A stretch of DNA of 16,930 bases from an uncultured Desulfuromonadales bacterium (lineage in GTDB: Bacteria > Desulfobacterota > Desulfuromonadia > Desulfuromonadales > Geopsychrobacteraceae). Location: positions 1 through 16,930 of the forward strand of contig CAMYNC010000078.1 of the NCBI GenBank assembly GCA_947259685.1, in the 5' to 3' direction. The notes beneath the pieces are model-generated. The model did no database searches. It saw nothing but the letters and a program-made list of their open reading frames with translations, and was not told where the DNA came from. Below, piece after piece: positions 6,538 to 13,691 of this stretch. The first letter of the stretch is position 1, and each line of letters starts with the position of its first letter. A program made the translations under genes and the position numbers.

Positions 6538-7133
6538 AACTCAATCATGTGGAAATCTGCCCCGATCGTGTCAGACCCATTAACGCCTGCATCGGAATAG
6601 TGTAGAAACCGGTAGCCCAAACCCAGTTTTTTATAGAGCGGAACGCCGACGCCCACGGTTAGGGCAAACTGGAAAGGTCCGCCGTAATCCTGCGTCCCAA
6701 AGCGATGCCTGCTGAGCAGCGCTCCGCCTGCTCCCAAATCCAGGGAAAATCGCCTGTCTTCACTCCCCAGGGTCAATTCAGGGATGATAGAAACGACGAG
6801 AGCGGTTTCCCCTCCTCCCCGCATAATCCCAGCGCTCGTCATCAACCGCGTGCCCACGCCCCAGCCCGACGTGGAATAGCGCTCCCATGGCAACCCGAAG
6901 TTCGCCGCCACGTCGTACTCCTGAAACTCCTCCGGCTGCTGATCTCCAAGTATGGTCGACCCTGAAACACGCGCGCGTATGCTGAAGCTCAGTAAACGCA
7001 GGTTTTCAGAGTGGCTCAATCTGGGAGCGAGAAGGCAGCAGATGAAGCTCAACAGTGTTAGCCAGATAACGATTCTAATACGCACCGCCGCACTGAACCC
7101 ACTACCACAAACTTGATTGGCGGTCGTGTTCAT
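6522..7133 (-). CDS. PagL-like outer-membrane lipid A deacylase (acyloxyacyl hydrolase family) candidate
   Basis: This 203-aa protein has an N-terminal export signal (a basic start, then a hydrophobic stretch at about residues 20-37) and a body of alternating short beta strands ending in a C-terminal aromatic Phe (EFIYRF), as in outer-membrane beta-barrels. Near the C-terminus is YRFLHYSDAG, which matches the catalytic H-x-S-N-A-G of PagL-family lipid A 3-O-deacylases, with His178 and Ser180; Asp193 is a candidate for the acidic third residue. PagL removes the 3-position acyl chain of lipid A (family knowledge). The start ATG 7131-7133 has a GGAGAGAAGG site, and a TTGACA/TAAAGT promoter lies upstream. 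The gene stands alone. The motif has Asp for the usual Asn, so a related barrel without this activity is possible. Confidence 0.65.
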   Translation of the reverse strand: MNTTANQVCGSGFSAAVRIRIVIWLTLLSFICCLLAPRLSHSENLRLLSFSIRARVSGSTILGDQQPEEFQEYDVAANFGLPWERYSTSGWGVGTRLMTSAGIMRGGGETALVVSIIPELTLGSEDRRFSLDLGAGGALLSRHRFGTQDYGGPFQFALTVGVGVPLYKKLGLGYRFLHYSDAGVNGSDTIGADFHMIEFIYRF

Positions 7134-7169
7134 TTGCCTTCTCTCCGTGAAAAAGGATTCTCCCCTTCA

Positions 7170-7197
7170 ACTTTAGAGTCAGACCAAATCATGTCAA
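7170..7197 (-). promoter_or_regulatory. Sigma70-type promoter for the PagL-like gene
   Basis: On the minus strand TTGACA (7192-7197) and TAAAGT (7170-7175) are separated by 16 bp. The -10 lies about 37 nt upstream of the start codon, giving a short leader of about 30 nt with the ribosome binding site. The -35 is a full consensus match. Confidence 0.65.
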
Positions 7198-7626
7198 GGC
7201 TCTGGTCATGTAGACAACACCGTCAGCTGTCATACAGGCAAGAAATGTATAGTCAATTTGCCGTCATTCTGCGTTGTCTGATAAGTTGCATCGCCCGCAA
7301 TTATTGGTCTGCCGAGAGGGGGGATTAGGTTCCTGCTTATCCCGCAATGCAGCACACACGAGATCCTATCAAAGCTCAGACGTTGTGATAGGTAGAAATA
7401 CTCGATTGGGCAAGGGGCTGGAATTTTACTGAGAATGGTGATTTGTCGCAAACAGACGTAAATTTCAACGATTGCGGTAATAGGAACATTCTTTTCCTAA
7501 GCGGAAAATTCTGTCAATCATTGATGCACCTGCAATATTGGCTTGGGGAATCTCTAGACTGGGCTTGATGTAACAAGTAGAATCCGTGCAGCAAATCTTT
7601 CCCTTGCGCATCGCTAAAGAGACCTT
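7198..7626. other. Region without a clear gene; one 48-codon minus-strand ORF
   Basis: No convincing gene is present. On the minus strand, 7465-7611 encodes a possible 48-aa peptide (starting MRKGKICCTDSTCYIKP and ending in GKECSYYRNR) with several cysteines; it lacks a clear ribosome binding site and its frame continues upstream through the antisense of the sensor fragment, in line with the broken GNAT gene. It may be chance or another scrap. The remainder of the region shows nothing supportable. Confidence 0.25.
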
Positions 7627-7740
7627 ATGCAACTTCGGAAAATATTGAGTAACCTGCCGATCCGCTACAAGATCGTGACAGCCTGCACGGCGCTGTTTGT
7701 CCCCTTTGCCATCCTCGCAGGCGTCTTGCGCCCCTTTTGA
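7627..7740 (+). pseudogene. N-terminal fragment of a membrane sensor protein (histidine kinase or chemoreceptor type)
   Basis: A plus-strand ORF of 37 codons begins MQLRKILSNLPIRYKI and runs into a hydrophobic helix (TALFVPFAILAG) before a TGA. The start N-x-LPIRYK-hydrophobic helix is the typical beginning of HAMP-type sensor kinases and chemoreceptors, where it forms the first membrane helix. Everything downstream is missing: the ORF stops where the broken GNAT gene starts on the other strand. It is one of the few plus-strand features in the window. Confidence 0.4.
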
Positions 7741-8032
7741 GAATTCACTTACTATTTTGAAGCCTATCCCTTTTTTTCTAAACTCAGGGCATACACAAAT
7801 CCAACCTTCATGTGAGCCGTGGAGAGGTTCATAGTATATAAGCTAGCATCCCAACGATATTATTATTTTCTCTAGCAACAAGCAGTTGAAACCAGTCATG
7901 CGTTTCATAAATGTGGGCAATTTCAACTAATCTCTTTGCTCCTTCCTTGCCTATTAAAGTGGATAATGATTTTATAAATTCAATTTCACTATCTGAATCA
8001 AAAGACCTCTGCCACTCAAAACTTAATTTCAA
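7741..8032 (-). pseudogene. Frameshifted, truncated GNAT-family N-acetyltransferase
   Basis: The first part (from a TTG at 8030-8032) encodes a 67-aa piece ending VARENNNIVGMLAYIL and a stop. Shifting frame near 7830 restores a continuing protein: YEPLHGSHEGWICV then CPEFRKKGIGFKIVSEFS. The second part is GNAT motif A, with RKKGIG matching the Q/RxxGxG/A acetyl-CoA pyrophosphate loop. The family normally continues about 50 residues further, but the sequence runs into the antisense of the sensor fragment at 7740. So the gene has both a frameshift and a lost C-terminus. The open frame also extends upstream of the TTG without a good start codon, so the true N-terminus is unclear. Confidence 0.6.
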
Positions 8033-8215
8033 GGATTTGTCTCCCGATATTAGGAAAGTGTCAAAGATATGGAATTGAAAGAACTTGACTCCCCATTTTT
8101 TTATCTGAGGTGATATACGCAGAAGGGAGTCAGCCTAGCCATGGCAATAATAATCCCTTCAGGGAAAGTCTAGCCCACTATCTTCGTTTATCCAGATATT
8201 TTCATCCAAAATACT

Positions 8216-8365
8216 TCATACGGCCCCGTACTCTGCCCCAAACCATATCGGCATCACCAAACTGACCTTGACGTTGTTCTGGAAGGTATTGACCACCGAA
8301 AAGGTCAATCTGGTGTCTGATAACCAGTAAATAACAGTAACAATATTATTCACCTTCGTAAGAAT
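8216..8365 (-). other. Open C-terminal-like scrap in the 8033-8422 gap
   Basis: A minus-strand open stretch of about 49 codons reads SDTRLTFSVVNTFQNNVKV then SLVMPIWFGAEYGAV and a stop. The alternating hydrophobic pattern resembles a membrane beta-barrel end, but there is no start codon and I cannot name a family. The rest of 8033-8422 has no gene that I can support; a pair of 8-bp inverted copies (TGACTCCC at 8086-8093, GGGAGTCA at 8125-8132) is the only other structure. Confidence 0.2.
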
Positions 8366-8422
8366 TCATTTGGCTGACTAAATAAACAGTCATTGCGCGC
8401 GATCGTCGCGTAGAAGCGAACC

Positions 8423-8668
8423 TCAGTTGAGCCGCTTGGAAAGGTATGCAATCAGGTCCTCAAGCGTAATCAGCTTTTCATAATCTGTTTCCGGAATATC
8501 AACGCCCAGATCGTCATTGAGCCAGATCAAGAAACTGAGAAAATCGTAGGAATCGATATCCAGCTCCTCACGAAGGTTCTCTTCGGGCGGCAGCTCAGCG
8601 AAATCTGCCTCGGGGGCAACCAACGACAGGCCGGTGAAAATGTGGGTTCTGATTTCAGCTTCAGTCAT
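8423..8668 (-). CDS. Acyl carrier protein dedicated to the dehydrogenase operon
   Basis: This 81-aa protein is a typical acidic, four-helix acyl carrier protein. The phosphopantetheine site is Ser40 in DIDSYDFLSF, at the start of helix 2; the usual fatty-acid ACP has DSLDxVEL here, so this belongs to a different, specialised clade. LREELDID before the serine and VDIPETDYEKLITLEDLIAYL after it are normal ACP features. The ATG overlaps the E2 stop (ATGA), so it is translated together with the E2 acyltransferase as last gene of the operon. It would carry an acyl group as a thioester; the partner is not shown by sequence, but E2 or the acyl-CoA ligase are the obvious candidates (inference). No fatty-acid synthesis genes are nearby. 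Confidence 0.9.
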   Translation of the reverse strand: MTEAEIRTHIFTGLSLVAPEADFAELPPEENLREELDIDSYDFLSFLIWLNDDLGVDIPETDYEKLITLEDLIAYLSKRLN

Positions 8669-9789
8669 AGTTTCTCCGGTTCTAGCAGGGCTCGCCCGAA
8701 GGCGTCGAGAAACTGGCCGCCCTGATGGCCATCGCTCGCCCGGTGATCGGCGGCCAGGGTGGCAGTCAAAACCGGCCGGACGCCCAACAGCCCCTGCTCA
8801 GCCCAAGGGCGTTCACTGATCCGTCCCAGCCCGACCAGCGCTACCTGTGGCGGGTAGATCACGCCATAGACCGTCTGCACCCCAAGATCGCCGAGGCTGG
8901 TGACGGTGATTCCGGCAGCGGTCAGCTCCGAACCGCGCAGTTTGCCGTTCCGGGTGCGACCGATCAAATCGCTCAGGGCGGTCATCAATTGGTCAAGGTT
9001 CAGTTGATCGACATGCTGCAGGGCTGGAGTCATCAGACCGCCGCCGCGCAAGGCGATGGCGACGCCGATATGCACATCATTTTTCTGCTGCAACTCTCCA
9101 TCGACCCAGTAGCCATTCAGTTCAGGAACCTTTTCCAACGCTAGCGCCACAGCTTTCAACGACAGCACAACCGGCAGCAAGCGCTGCTTGATCGACCGTT
9201 CCCGGTTTTTTTCTGACAACCAGTTCAGTGCCCGGCTCATGTCGATATCGGTTGCCAGGTAGTAATGAGGGATCTCGCGATTGGCACGACTCATCGCCGC
9301 AGCGACCGCCTGGCGCATGCCGGCACTATAGTCAGGCGTTTTTTTCACTTCCGGCGCTGCGGGAGAGGACGGTTCTTTAACTATCTTGCCAATCGCGCCT
9401 TCAACATCAGCCAGACAGATAGCCCCTTGCGGCCCACTGCCTTTAAGTCGGGGGAGGTCGATATCTTTTTCACTGGCCAATTTACGGGCCGCGGGGGAAA
9501 CTTTCAGCCGCTCCCGCGCTTCGCTCAGCGGAACTTCAGAAGCGTTAACTGTTTCGTCAGCAATGCTCGCCAGGGCCGTGCCGACCGGAACTTTATCCGG
9601 CCCGGGTTGCAACAGCAGTCGCTCAACCACACCAGCGGCGAAAACCTCGACTTCGAACAGGCCTTTCTCGGTTTCCACCTCGGCGACAATATCGCCATGC
9701 TTGACACGATCACCTACCTCAACCCGCCAGGCAACCAGAATACCGGCGGTCATATCGGCGCCCAGGCTGGGCATAATGAAATCAGCCAT
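8665..9789 (-). CDS. Dihydrolipoamide acyltransferase (E2 of a 2-oxo-acid or acetoin-type dehydrogenase)
   Basis: I choose ATG 9787-9789 ([13 protein letters not shown], 374 aa): it is the standard E2 start and has GGAG upstream, whereas the extra nine residues from 9816 look like read-through of the E1 beta end. The lipoyl domain spans residues 1-78 with lipoyl Lys42 in [10 protein letters not shown]; the usual motif is ETDKA. An E1/E3-binding domain follows at about 110-145 ([25 protein letters not shown]). The catalytic domain runs from about 165 to the end and has the active-site ADHRASDG (His349, Asp353). E2 transfers an acyl group from lipoamide to CoA. It has one lipoyl domain. The gene overlaps E1 beta by 8 nt and the ACP by 4 nt. 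Acetyl is the likely acyl group, but the substrate cannot be read from sequence. Confidence 0.9.
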   Translation of the reverse strand: MADFIMPSLGADMTAGILVAWRVEVGDRVKHGDIVAEVETEKGLFEVEVFAAGVVERLLLQPGPDKVPVGTALASIADETVNASEVPLSEARERLKVSPAARKLASEKDIDLPRLKGSGPQGAICLADVEGAIGKIVKEPSSPAAPEVKKTPDYSAGMRQAVAAAMSRANREIPHYYLATDIDMSRALNWLSEKNRERSIKQRLLPVVLSLKAVALALEKVPELNGYWVDGELQQKNDVHIGVAIALRGGGLMTPALQHVDQLNLDQLMTALSDLIGRTRNGKLRGSELTAAGITVTSLGDLGVQTVYGVIYPPQVALVGLGRISERPWAEQGLLGVRPVLTATLAADHRASDGHQGGQFLDAFGRALLEPEKL

Positions 9790-10774
9790 GCACCATTCTC
9801 CGAGCAGTTTCGACAATAGTCGTCACCTGCGGCAAAGCAGCATCTTCCATATGCTTGGCGTAAGGCATCGGCACTTCGGCGCTGCAGATCCGCTGCACCG
9901 GCGCATCCAGCTGATAAAAAGCTTGCTCCATGATCCGCGCACTGATTTCAGCGGAAATACTGCCACTGCGCCACCCCTCATCGACAATCAGCGCCCGATG
10001 GGTCTTGGTTACCGAGGCGATAAAGCTCTGGTCATCGAGAGGGCGTAACACCCGCAGATCGATCAGGTCGGTTTCGATCCCCTCTTCTGCCAGCACTGCC
10101 ACTGCTTCGAGGCACTTGTGCAGGCAGCCGCCGTAACTGATCAGGCTCAGATCCTTCCCTTCCCGCAGCAGTTTAGCCTGCCCAATATCAACCGCTCCGG
10201 CATCGACAGCCAACTCCCCTTCCTGCGGATAGAGCACCGCAGGTTCAAAGATCAGCACCGGGTCGGGATCGAGCAGGGCGCTCCAGAGCATGCCGCGAGC
10301 ATCCTCCAGGGTGGCCGGACAGAGGACCTTGATGCCGGGGATGTGGGCATACCAGCCCTCCAAACTGTGGGAATGCTGGGCCGCCAGTTGCTTGCCGCCG
10401 CCGGTCGCCATGCGGATCACCAGCGGCACATTGAACAGACCGCCCGACATGTGCAGGTAGGTGGCGGCGTTGTTCATGATCTGATCCAGAGCCAGCAAGC
10501 TGAAATTCACTGTCATGATTTCAACAATCGGACGCATGCCACCCAGAGCAGCGCCGATTCCCGCCCCGGTAAAGGTCGATTCAGACAGCGGGGTGTCGCG
10601 AATCCGCTGTTCGCCGAACTCTTCGAGCAACCCCTTGCTGACCGCAAAGCATCCCCCGTAGCGGCCAACATCTTCCCCCATCAGAAACACCCGCTCATCT
10701 TCCCGTAGCGCTTCGCGCAAGCCTTCACGCAACGCGTCCCGATAGGTCAGTTTGCGCTTCTCCTGTGGTCCCAT
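9782..10774 (-). CDS. Thiamine-dependent dehydrogenase E1 component, beta subunit
   Basis: This 330-aa subunit shows the usual order of E1 beta motifs: [15 protein letters not shown] at the start, [12 protein letters not shown] (containing the conserved Glu that activates thiamine diphosphate), [59 protein letters not shown] and the C-terminal transketolase domain [12 protein letters not shown] start it at ATG 10772-10774 because GGAGG lies seven bases upstream; a GTG at 10780 is the alternative. The ATG shares one base with the E1 alpha stop (TGATG), so the two subunits are made in step. With E1 alpha it decarboxylates a 2-oxo acid (pyruvate) or cleaves acetoin and loads the acyl group on E2 lipoamide. 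Confidence 0.92.
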   Translation of the reverse strand: MGPQEKRKLTYRDALREGLREALREDERVFLMGEDVGRYGGCFAVSKGLLEEFGEQRIRDTPLSESTFTGAGIGAALGGMRPIVEIMTVNFSLLALDQIMNNAATYLHMSGGLFNVPLVIRMATGGGKQLAAQHSHSLEGWYAHIPGIKVLCPATLEDARGMLWSALLDPDPVLIFEPAVLYPQEGELAVDAGAVDIGQAKLLREGKDLSLISYGGCLHKCLEAVAVLAEEGIETDLIDLRVLRPLDDQSFIASVTKTHRALIVDEGWRSGSISAEISARIMEQAFYQLDAPVQRICSAEVPMPYAKHMEDAALPQVTTIVETARRMVHG

Positions 10775-11778
10775 CAGCACACCTCCGCATCGCTATAGAC
10801 AAACCGGGTGAGATCCTTGACCGCTTCAAAATCGCTCTGCTCGGCAAAATCGACCGCCTCGTCAATTTCTGCTGCGATCTCGGCTTCCAACGCTTCCAGG
10901 GCCGGATCATCAACCCAGTTACGTTCTTTGAGTCGTCTACTCAGGGACAGAATCGGGCAGCGCTTCTTCCAACCTTCGACTTCCTGCTTGGAACGATAGA
11001 GTTCCGGATCGAACATCGAATGTGGGCGGAACCGATAAGTACGACATTCCAGGAAAAAGGGTTTGCCGGTTTCCCTGACCGTCTCACACGCTTTGCCGGC
11101 CACCTCGACAACCGCCACCACATCCATCCCATCAACCGTTGCTGTTGCTACGTCGTAGGCCGCCGCCTTGCGCGAAAGGTCGATGACCGATTCGGACAAG
11201 CTCAAGGCAGTCCCCATGGCATAGAGGTTATTTTCACAGACAAACAGTACCGGCAACTGCCAGAGAGCCGCCAGATTCATCGCTTCATGAAACTCCCCTT
11301 CGGCAACCGCGCCCTCGCCAAAACAGCAGCAGCTGACCCGGGATATTTTCTGCATCCGATCGGCCAGGGCCAAGCCGACGGCGACCGGCAGTCCTCCGCC
11401 GACGATGGCATTGCCGCCGTAGAAGCGCAGCTTGTCGTCGAACAGGTGCATGGAGCCGCCCCGCCCGCGGCAGCAGCCGTTGAGCTTGCCGTACATCTCC
11501 GCCATGATCGCCGACATGCTCATCCCGCGCACCATGGCGTGGCCATGCTCACGGTAGGTGGCGACCACGGCATCCTCTGTCCTGATGGCTTCGGCGACGC
11601 CGACTGCTACCGCCTCTTCGCCGATATACAGATGCAGAAAGCCGCGGATTTTCATGGCACTGTAGAGCTCGGCCGACTTTTCCTCGAACCGCCGGATACG
11701 CAACATCTGGCGCAGCAGATGTAGGCTCTGGTCTTGATCGACCAACGGTTGTCCAGGTTTGGGCGTAAAAGTTGTCAT
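10774..11778 (-). CDS. Thiamine-dependent dehydrogenase E1 component, alpha subunit
   Basis: This 334-aa subunit has the normal length. Motifs in order: [50 protein letters not shown] and the thiamine diphosphate motif [21 protein letters not shown]30-CENN, where the usual GDG is GEG (Glu near 155), and [17 protein letters not shown] near the C-terminus. The acidic residue that holds the metal is therefore kept but changed. ATG 11776-11778 follows GGAGG and overlaps the ligase stop (ATGA). The product resembles pyruvate dehydrogenase E1 alpha more than branched-chain enzymes, but acetoin dehydrogenase subunits are very close; which substrate it uses is not certain. Confidence 0.92.
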   Translation of the reverse strand: MTTFTPKPGQPLVDQDQSLHLLRQMLRIRRFEEKSAELYSAMKIRGFLHLYIGEEAVAVGVAEAIRTEDAVVATYREHGHAMVRGMSMSAIMAEMYGKLNGCCRGRGGSMHLFDDKLRFYGGNAIVGGGLPVAVGLALADRMQKISRVSCCCFGEGAVAEGEFHEAMNLAALWQLPVLFVCENNLYAMGTALSLSESVIDLSRKAAAYDVATATVDGMDVVAVVEVAGKACETVRETGKPFFLECRTYRFRPHSMFDPELYRSKQEVEGWKKRCPILSLSRRLKERNWVDDPALEALEAEIAAEIDEAVDFAEQSDFEAVKDLTRFVYSDAEVC

Positions 11779-13535
11779 TTGTTTTCCTCCAAGGTTGAGA
11801 TATCCCCCTCAGGAAGTCCCAACTCCCGCGCCTTTAGCAGGCGCCGCATAATTTTACCGCTACGGGTTTTCGGCAGGTTGTCGGTGAAGGCAATCTCTTT
11901 CGGGGCTACTGCCGAACCAAGTTTCTTGCGCGCAAAACCGAGCAGTTCCAGACGCAGTTCTTCGCTCTCGGTAAAGCCCGGCTTCAGGGCCACAAAGGCC
12001 TTGACCAGCTGACCGATGGTCGGCTCCGGTTTACCGATCACCCCCACCTCTGCCACCGCCGGGTGCTCCATCAGGGCGCTTTCAACCTCGAAAGGACCGA
12101 CCATGTGGCCACTGGTTTTGATGATGTCGTCGGCCCGCCCGACAAACCAGAAATAGCCGTCGGCATCCCGTTGGGCCAGGTCACCGCTGAGGTACCAGTC
12201 ATCAACGAAACATTTGCGGTAACGGTCTTCATCATGCAGATAGCCCCGAAACATCGATGGCCAGCCGATCCGCAGCGCCAGTTCCCCTTCACAGTCAGGC
12301 TTCTCTTGTCGTTCGATCTTCCCTTCTGCAGTGTGCTGCACAATGGCTGCCTCGATCCCCGGCAGAGGGCGGCCCATGGAGCCAGGGCGGATTTCCATCG
12401 CCGCATAGTTGGCGATCATGATGCCACCGGTTTCCGTTTGCCACCAGTTATCGTGAATCGGTAGGCCAAGGGCCTGTTCCCCCCAGACGACCGCTTCAGG
12501 GTTGAGCGGTTCACCGACACTGTGCACCAGCCGTAAGCGGCTCAGGTCGTATTTTTCTTGTGGCTGCAGGCCACTGCGCATCAGCATACGGATCGCCGTC
12601 GGCGCGGTGTACCAGACGTTCACCTGTTGTTCTTCAAGGGTCCGGCACCAGCGCTCGGCATCGAAATCGGCCTCGTCAATCAGATTGGTGACCCCGTGGG
12701 TCAAGGGCGCGATAATCCCGTAAGAGGTCCCGGTCACCCAGCCACAGTCGGCTGTGCACCAGAAGATATCGCCGGGATGTAGATCGAGAACATATTTACC
12801 GGTCAGATAATGGGTCAGCACGGCATTGTGTACATGCACCGCACCCTTCGGCTGACCGGTGGTGCCGCTGGTAAAATGGAGCAGCGCCATGTCTTCGGGA
12901 TCGGTTGGCGGGATGGTAAAGTCGGGAGAGGCCGCAGTCAGTAGCCGCGGCAGGGAAAGTACGTTTTCCGCATGGTTCTGGTCGCTATCAGCAAGCAGCA
13001 CATATTCCAGGTTTGGTAACTGCGGACGAAGCCCGGCAACTTTGTTCCGGTAAAGCCGCTCGGTGGTGACCAGCACCCGGGCATCACCGCGCAGCAAGCG
13101 CTGGGCAATCGGCTCTGGACCGAAGGCGGAAAACAGCGGGCAGAAAACACTGGTGTTTTTCAGCGTGCCGAGGGCAGCAAAGTAAAGTTCAGGAATCCGT
13201 CCGGACAGACTAAAGACCCGCTCCCCTTTCCCCACGCCCAGAGTTTGCAGCAGATTGGCAAACCGATTGCTCTGGGCTTTGAGCTTGCCGTAGGTGAAAT
13301 CCTCAATCTGCCCCTTCTTGCCCAACCAGCGCAGCGCCACCCGTGACTGACCGGTTCCTGCCGCATGACGATCGACTGCTTCGTGGGCGATATTCAAGCC
13401 CCGGCCATCAGGAAGTCCAGCGAGCTCCTTGCGCACTTCAGCCCAGGAAAAGTCAGCATAGGTCTTTTGATAATCGATGAAGTTGGGTTGAATAGACCAA
13501 GAGGAGGGAGTTTTTACGATCGGCTGCCAGCTCAT
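11775..13535 (-). CDS. acsA: AMP-forming acetate-CoA ligase (AcsA-type)
   Basis: This 586-aa adenylate-forming enzyme matches the shorter AcsA acetyl-CoA synthetases. Motifs: [17 protein letters not shown] (P-loop, about 215-231), [10 protein letters not shown] (acyl pocket/adenylate), [38 protein letters not shown] (hinge and C-domain), and [14 protein letters not shown] with the catalytic Lys near residue 560 that acetylation often switches off in this family (family knowledge). Trp in WWQTE favours a small acid such as acetate. I start at ATG 13533-13535, eight bases after GGAGG, instead of the longer ORF start at 13565. It heads the operon and has its own promoter at 13632-13659. It would supply acetyl-CoA from acetate next to a complex that also makes acetyl groups. 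Confidence 0.92.
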   Translation of the reverse strand: MSWQPIVKTPSSWSIQPNFIDYQKTYADFSWAEVRKELAGLPDGRGLNIAHEAVDRHAAGTGQSRVALRWLGKKGQIEDFTYGKLKAQSNRFANLLQTLGVGKGERVFSLSGRIPELYFAALGTLKNTSVFCPLFSAFGPEPIAQRLLRGDARVLVTTERLYRNKVAGLRPQLPNLEYVLLADSDQNHAENVLSLPRLLTAASPDFTIPPTDPEDMALLHFTSGTTGQPKGAVHVHNAVLTHYLTGKYVLDLHPGDIFWCTADCGWVTGTSYGIIAPLTHGVTNLIDEADFDAERWCRTLEEQQVNVWYTAPTAIRMLMRSGLQPQEKYDLSRLRLVHSVGEPLNPEAVVWGEQALGLPIHDNWWQTETGGIMIANYAAMEIRPGSMGRPLPGIEAAIVQHTAEGKIERQEKPDCEGELALRIGWPSMFRGYLHDEDRYRKCFVDDWYLSGDLAQRDADGYFWFVGRADDIIKTSGHMVGPFEVESALMEHPAVAEVGVIGKPEPTIGQLVKAFVALKPGFTESEELRLELLGFARKKLGSAVAPKEIAFTDNLPKTRSGKIMRRLLKARELGLPEGDISTLEENK

Positions 13536-13595
13536 ACCGGAAACCTCCACATTCCACCGGAGCATTCCGGAGGTCCCCGTCCGGAAAATCCGGCT
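13536..13595 (-). repeat. Cluster of five CCGG-centred boxes in the acsA leader
   Basis: Between the predicted transcription start and acsA, five CCGG cores occur within 57 nt (13537, 13557, 13567, 13581, 13590), four of them in a (T)CCGGA/TCCGG context and two as full TCCGGA palindromes. They fall in the untranslated leader, so they could form alternative hairpins or be binding sites. Chance is possible in GC-rich DNA. Confidence 0.3.
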
Positions 13596-13631
13596 ATCAA
13601 GGCAACAAAATCGACAAAGCTTTACTCTTGA

Positions 13632-13659
13632 ATTGTAGCAACGTATATCCCCATGACAA
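13632..13659 (-). promoter_or_regulatory. Sigma70-type promoter for the acsA-dehydrogenase-ACP operon
   Basis: On the minus strand TTGTCA (13654-13659) and TACAAT (13632-13637) are 16 bp apart, between the nifS stop and acsA. It gives a leader of roughly 90 nt. Upstream, 13660-13690 has an imperfect GCTGGCCTG/CAGGCAGC stem after nifS that lacks a T-run, so separation from the nifS transcript may be incomplete. Confidence 0.55.
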
Positions 13660-13691
13660 GCTGCCTGAGGGGCATAAAAACAGGCCAGCGA

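Noticed and set aside
8086..8132. 8-bp inverted copies TGACTCCC/GGGAGTCA 31 nt apart, as possible transposon ends
   Set aside because: The interior is too short for any element and there is no target duplication; likely chance.
8394..8412. CGCG-rich palindrome after the ACP gene as a terminator
   Set aside because: The stem is short with no T-run on the minus strand; I cannot support it as a terminator.
8725..9144. Plus-strand ORFs opposite E2
   Set aside because: Low-complexity antisense frames with no recognisable domain; the E2 lipoyl and catalytic motifs define the coding strand.
10765..11724. Long plus-strand ORF (319 codons) opposite E1 alpha
   Set aside because: E1 alpha motifs on the minus strand are unmistakable; the plus-strand frame is His- and Arg-rich antisense of GC-rich coding DNA.
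13660..13690. Terminator after nifS
   Set aside because: There is an imperfect stem GCTGGCCTG/CAGGCAGC with a 13-nt loop, but the T-run is in the loop and not after the stem, so it does not fit an intrinsic terminator.
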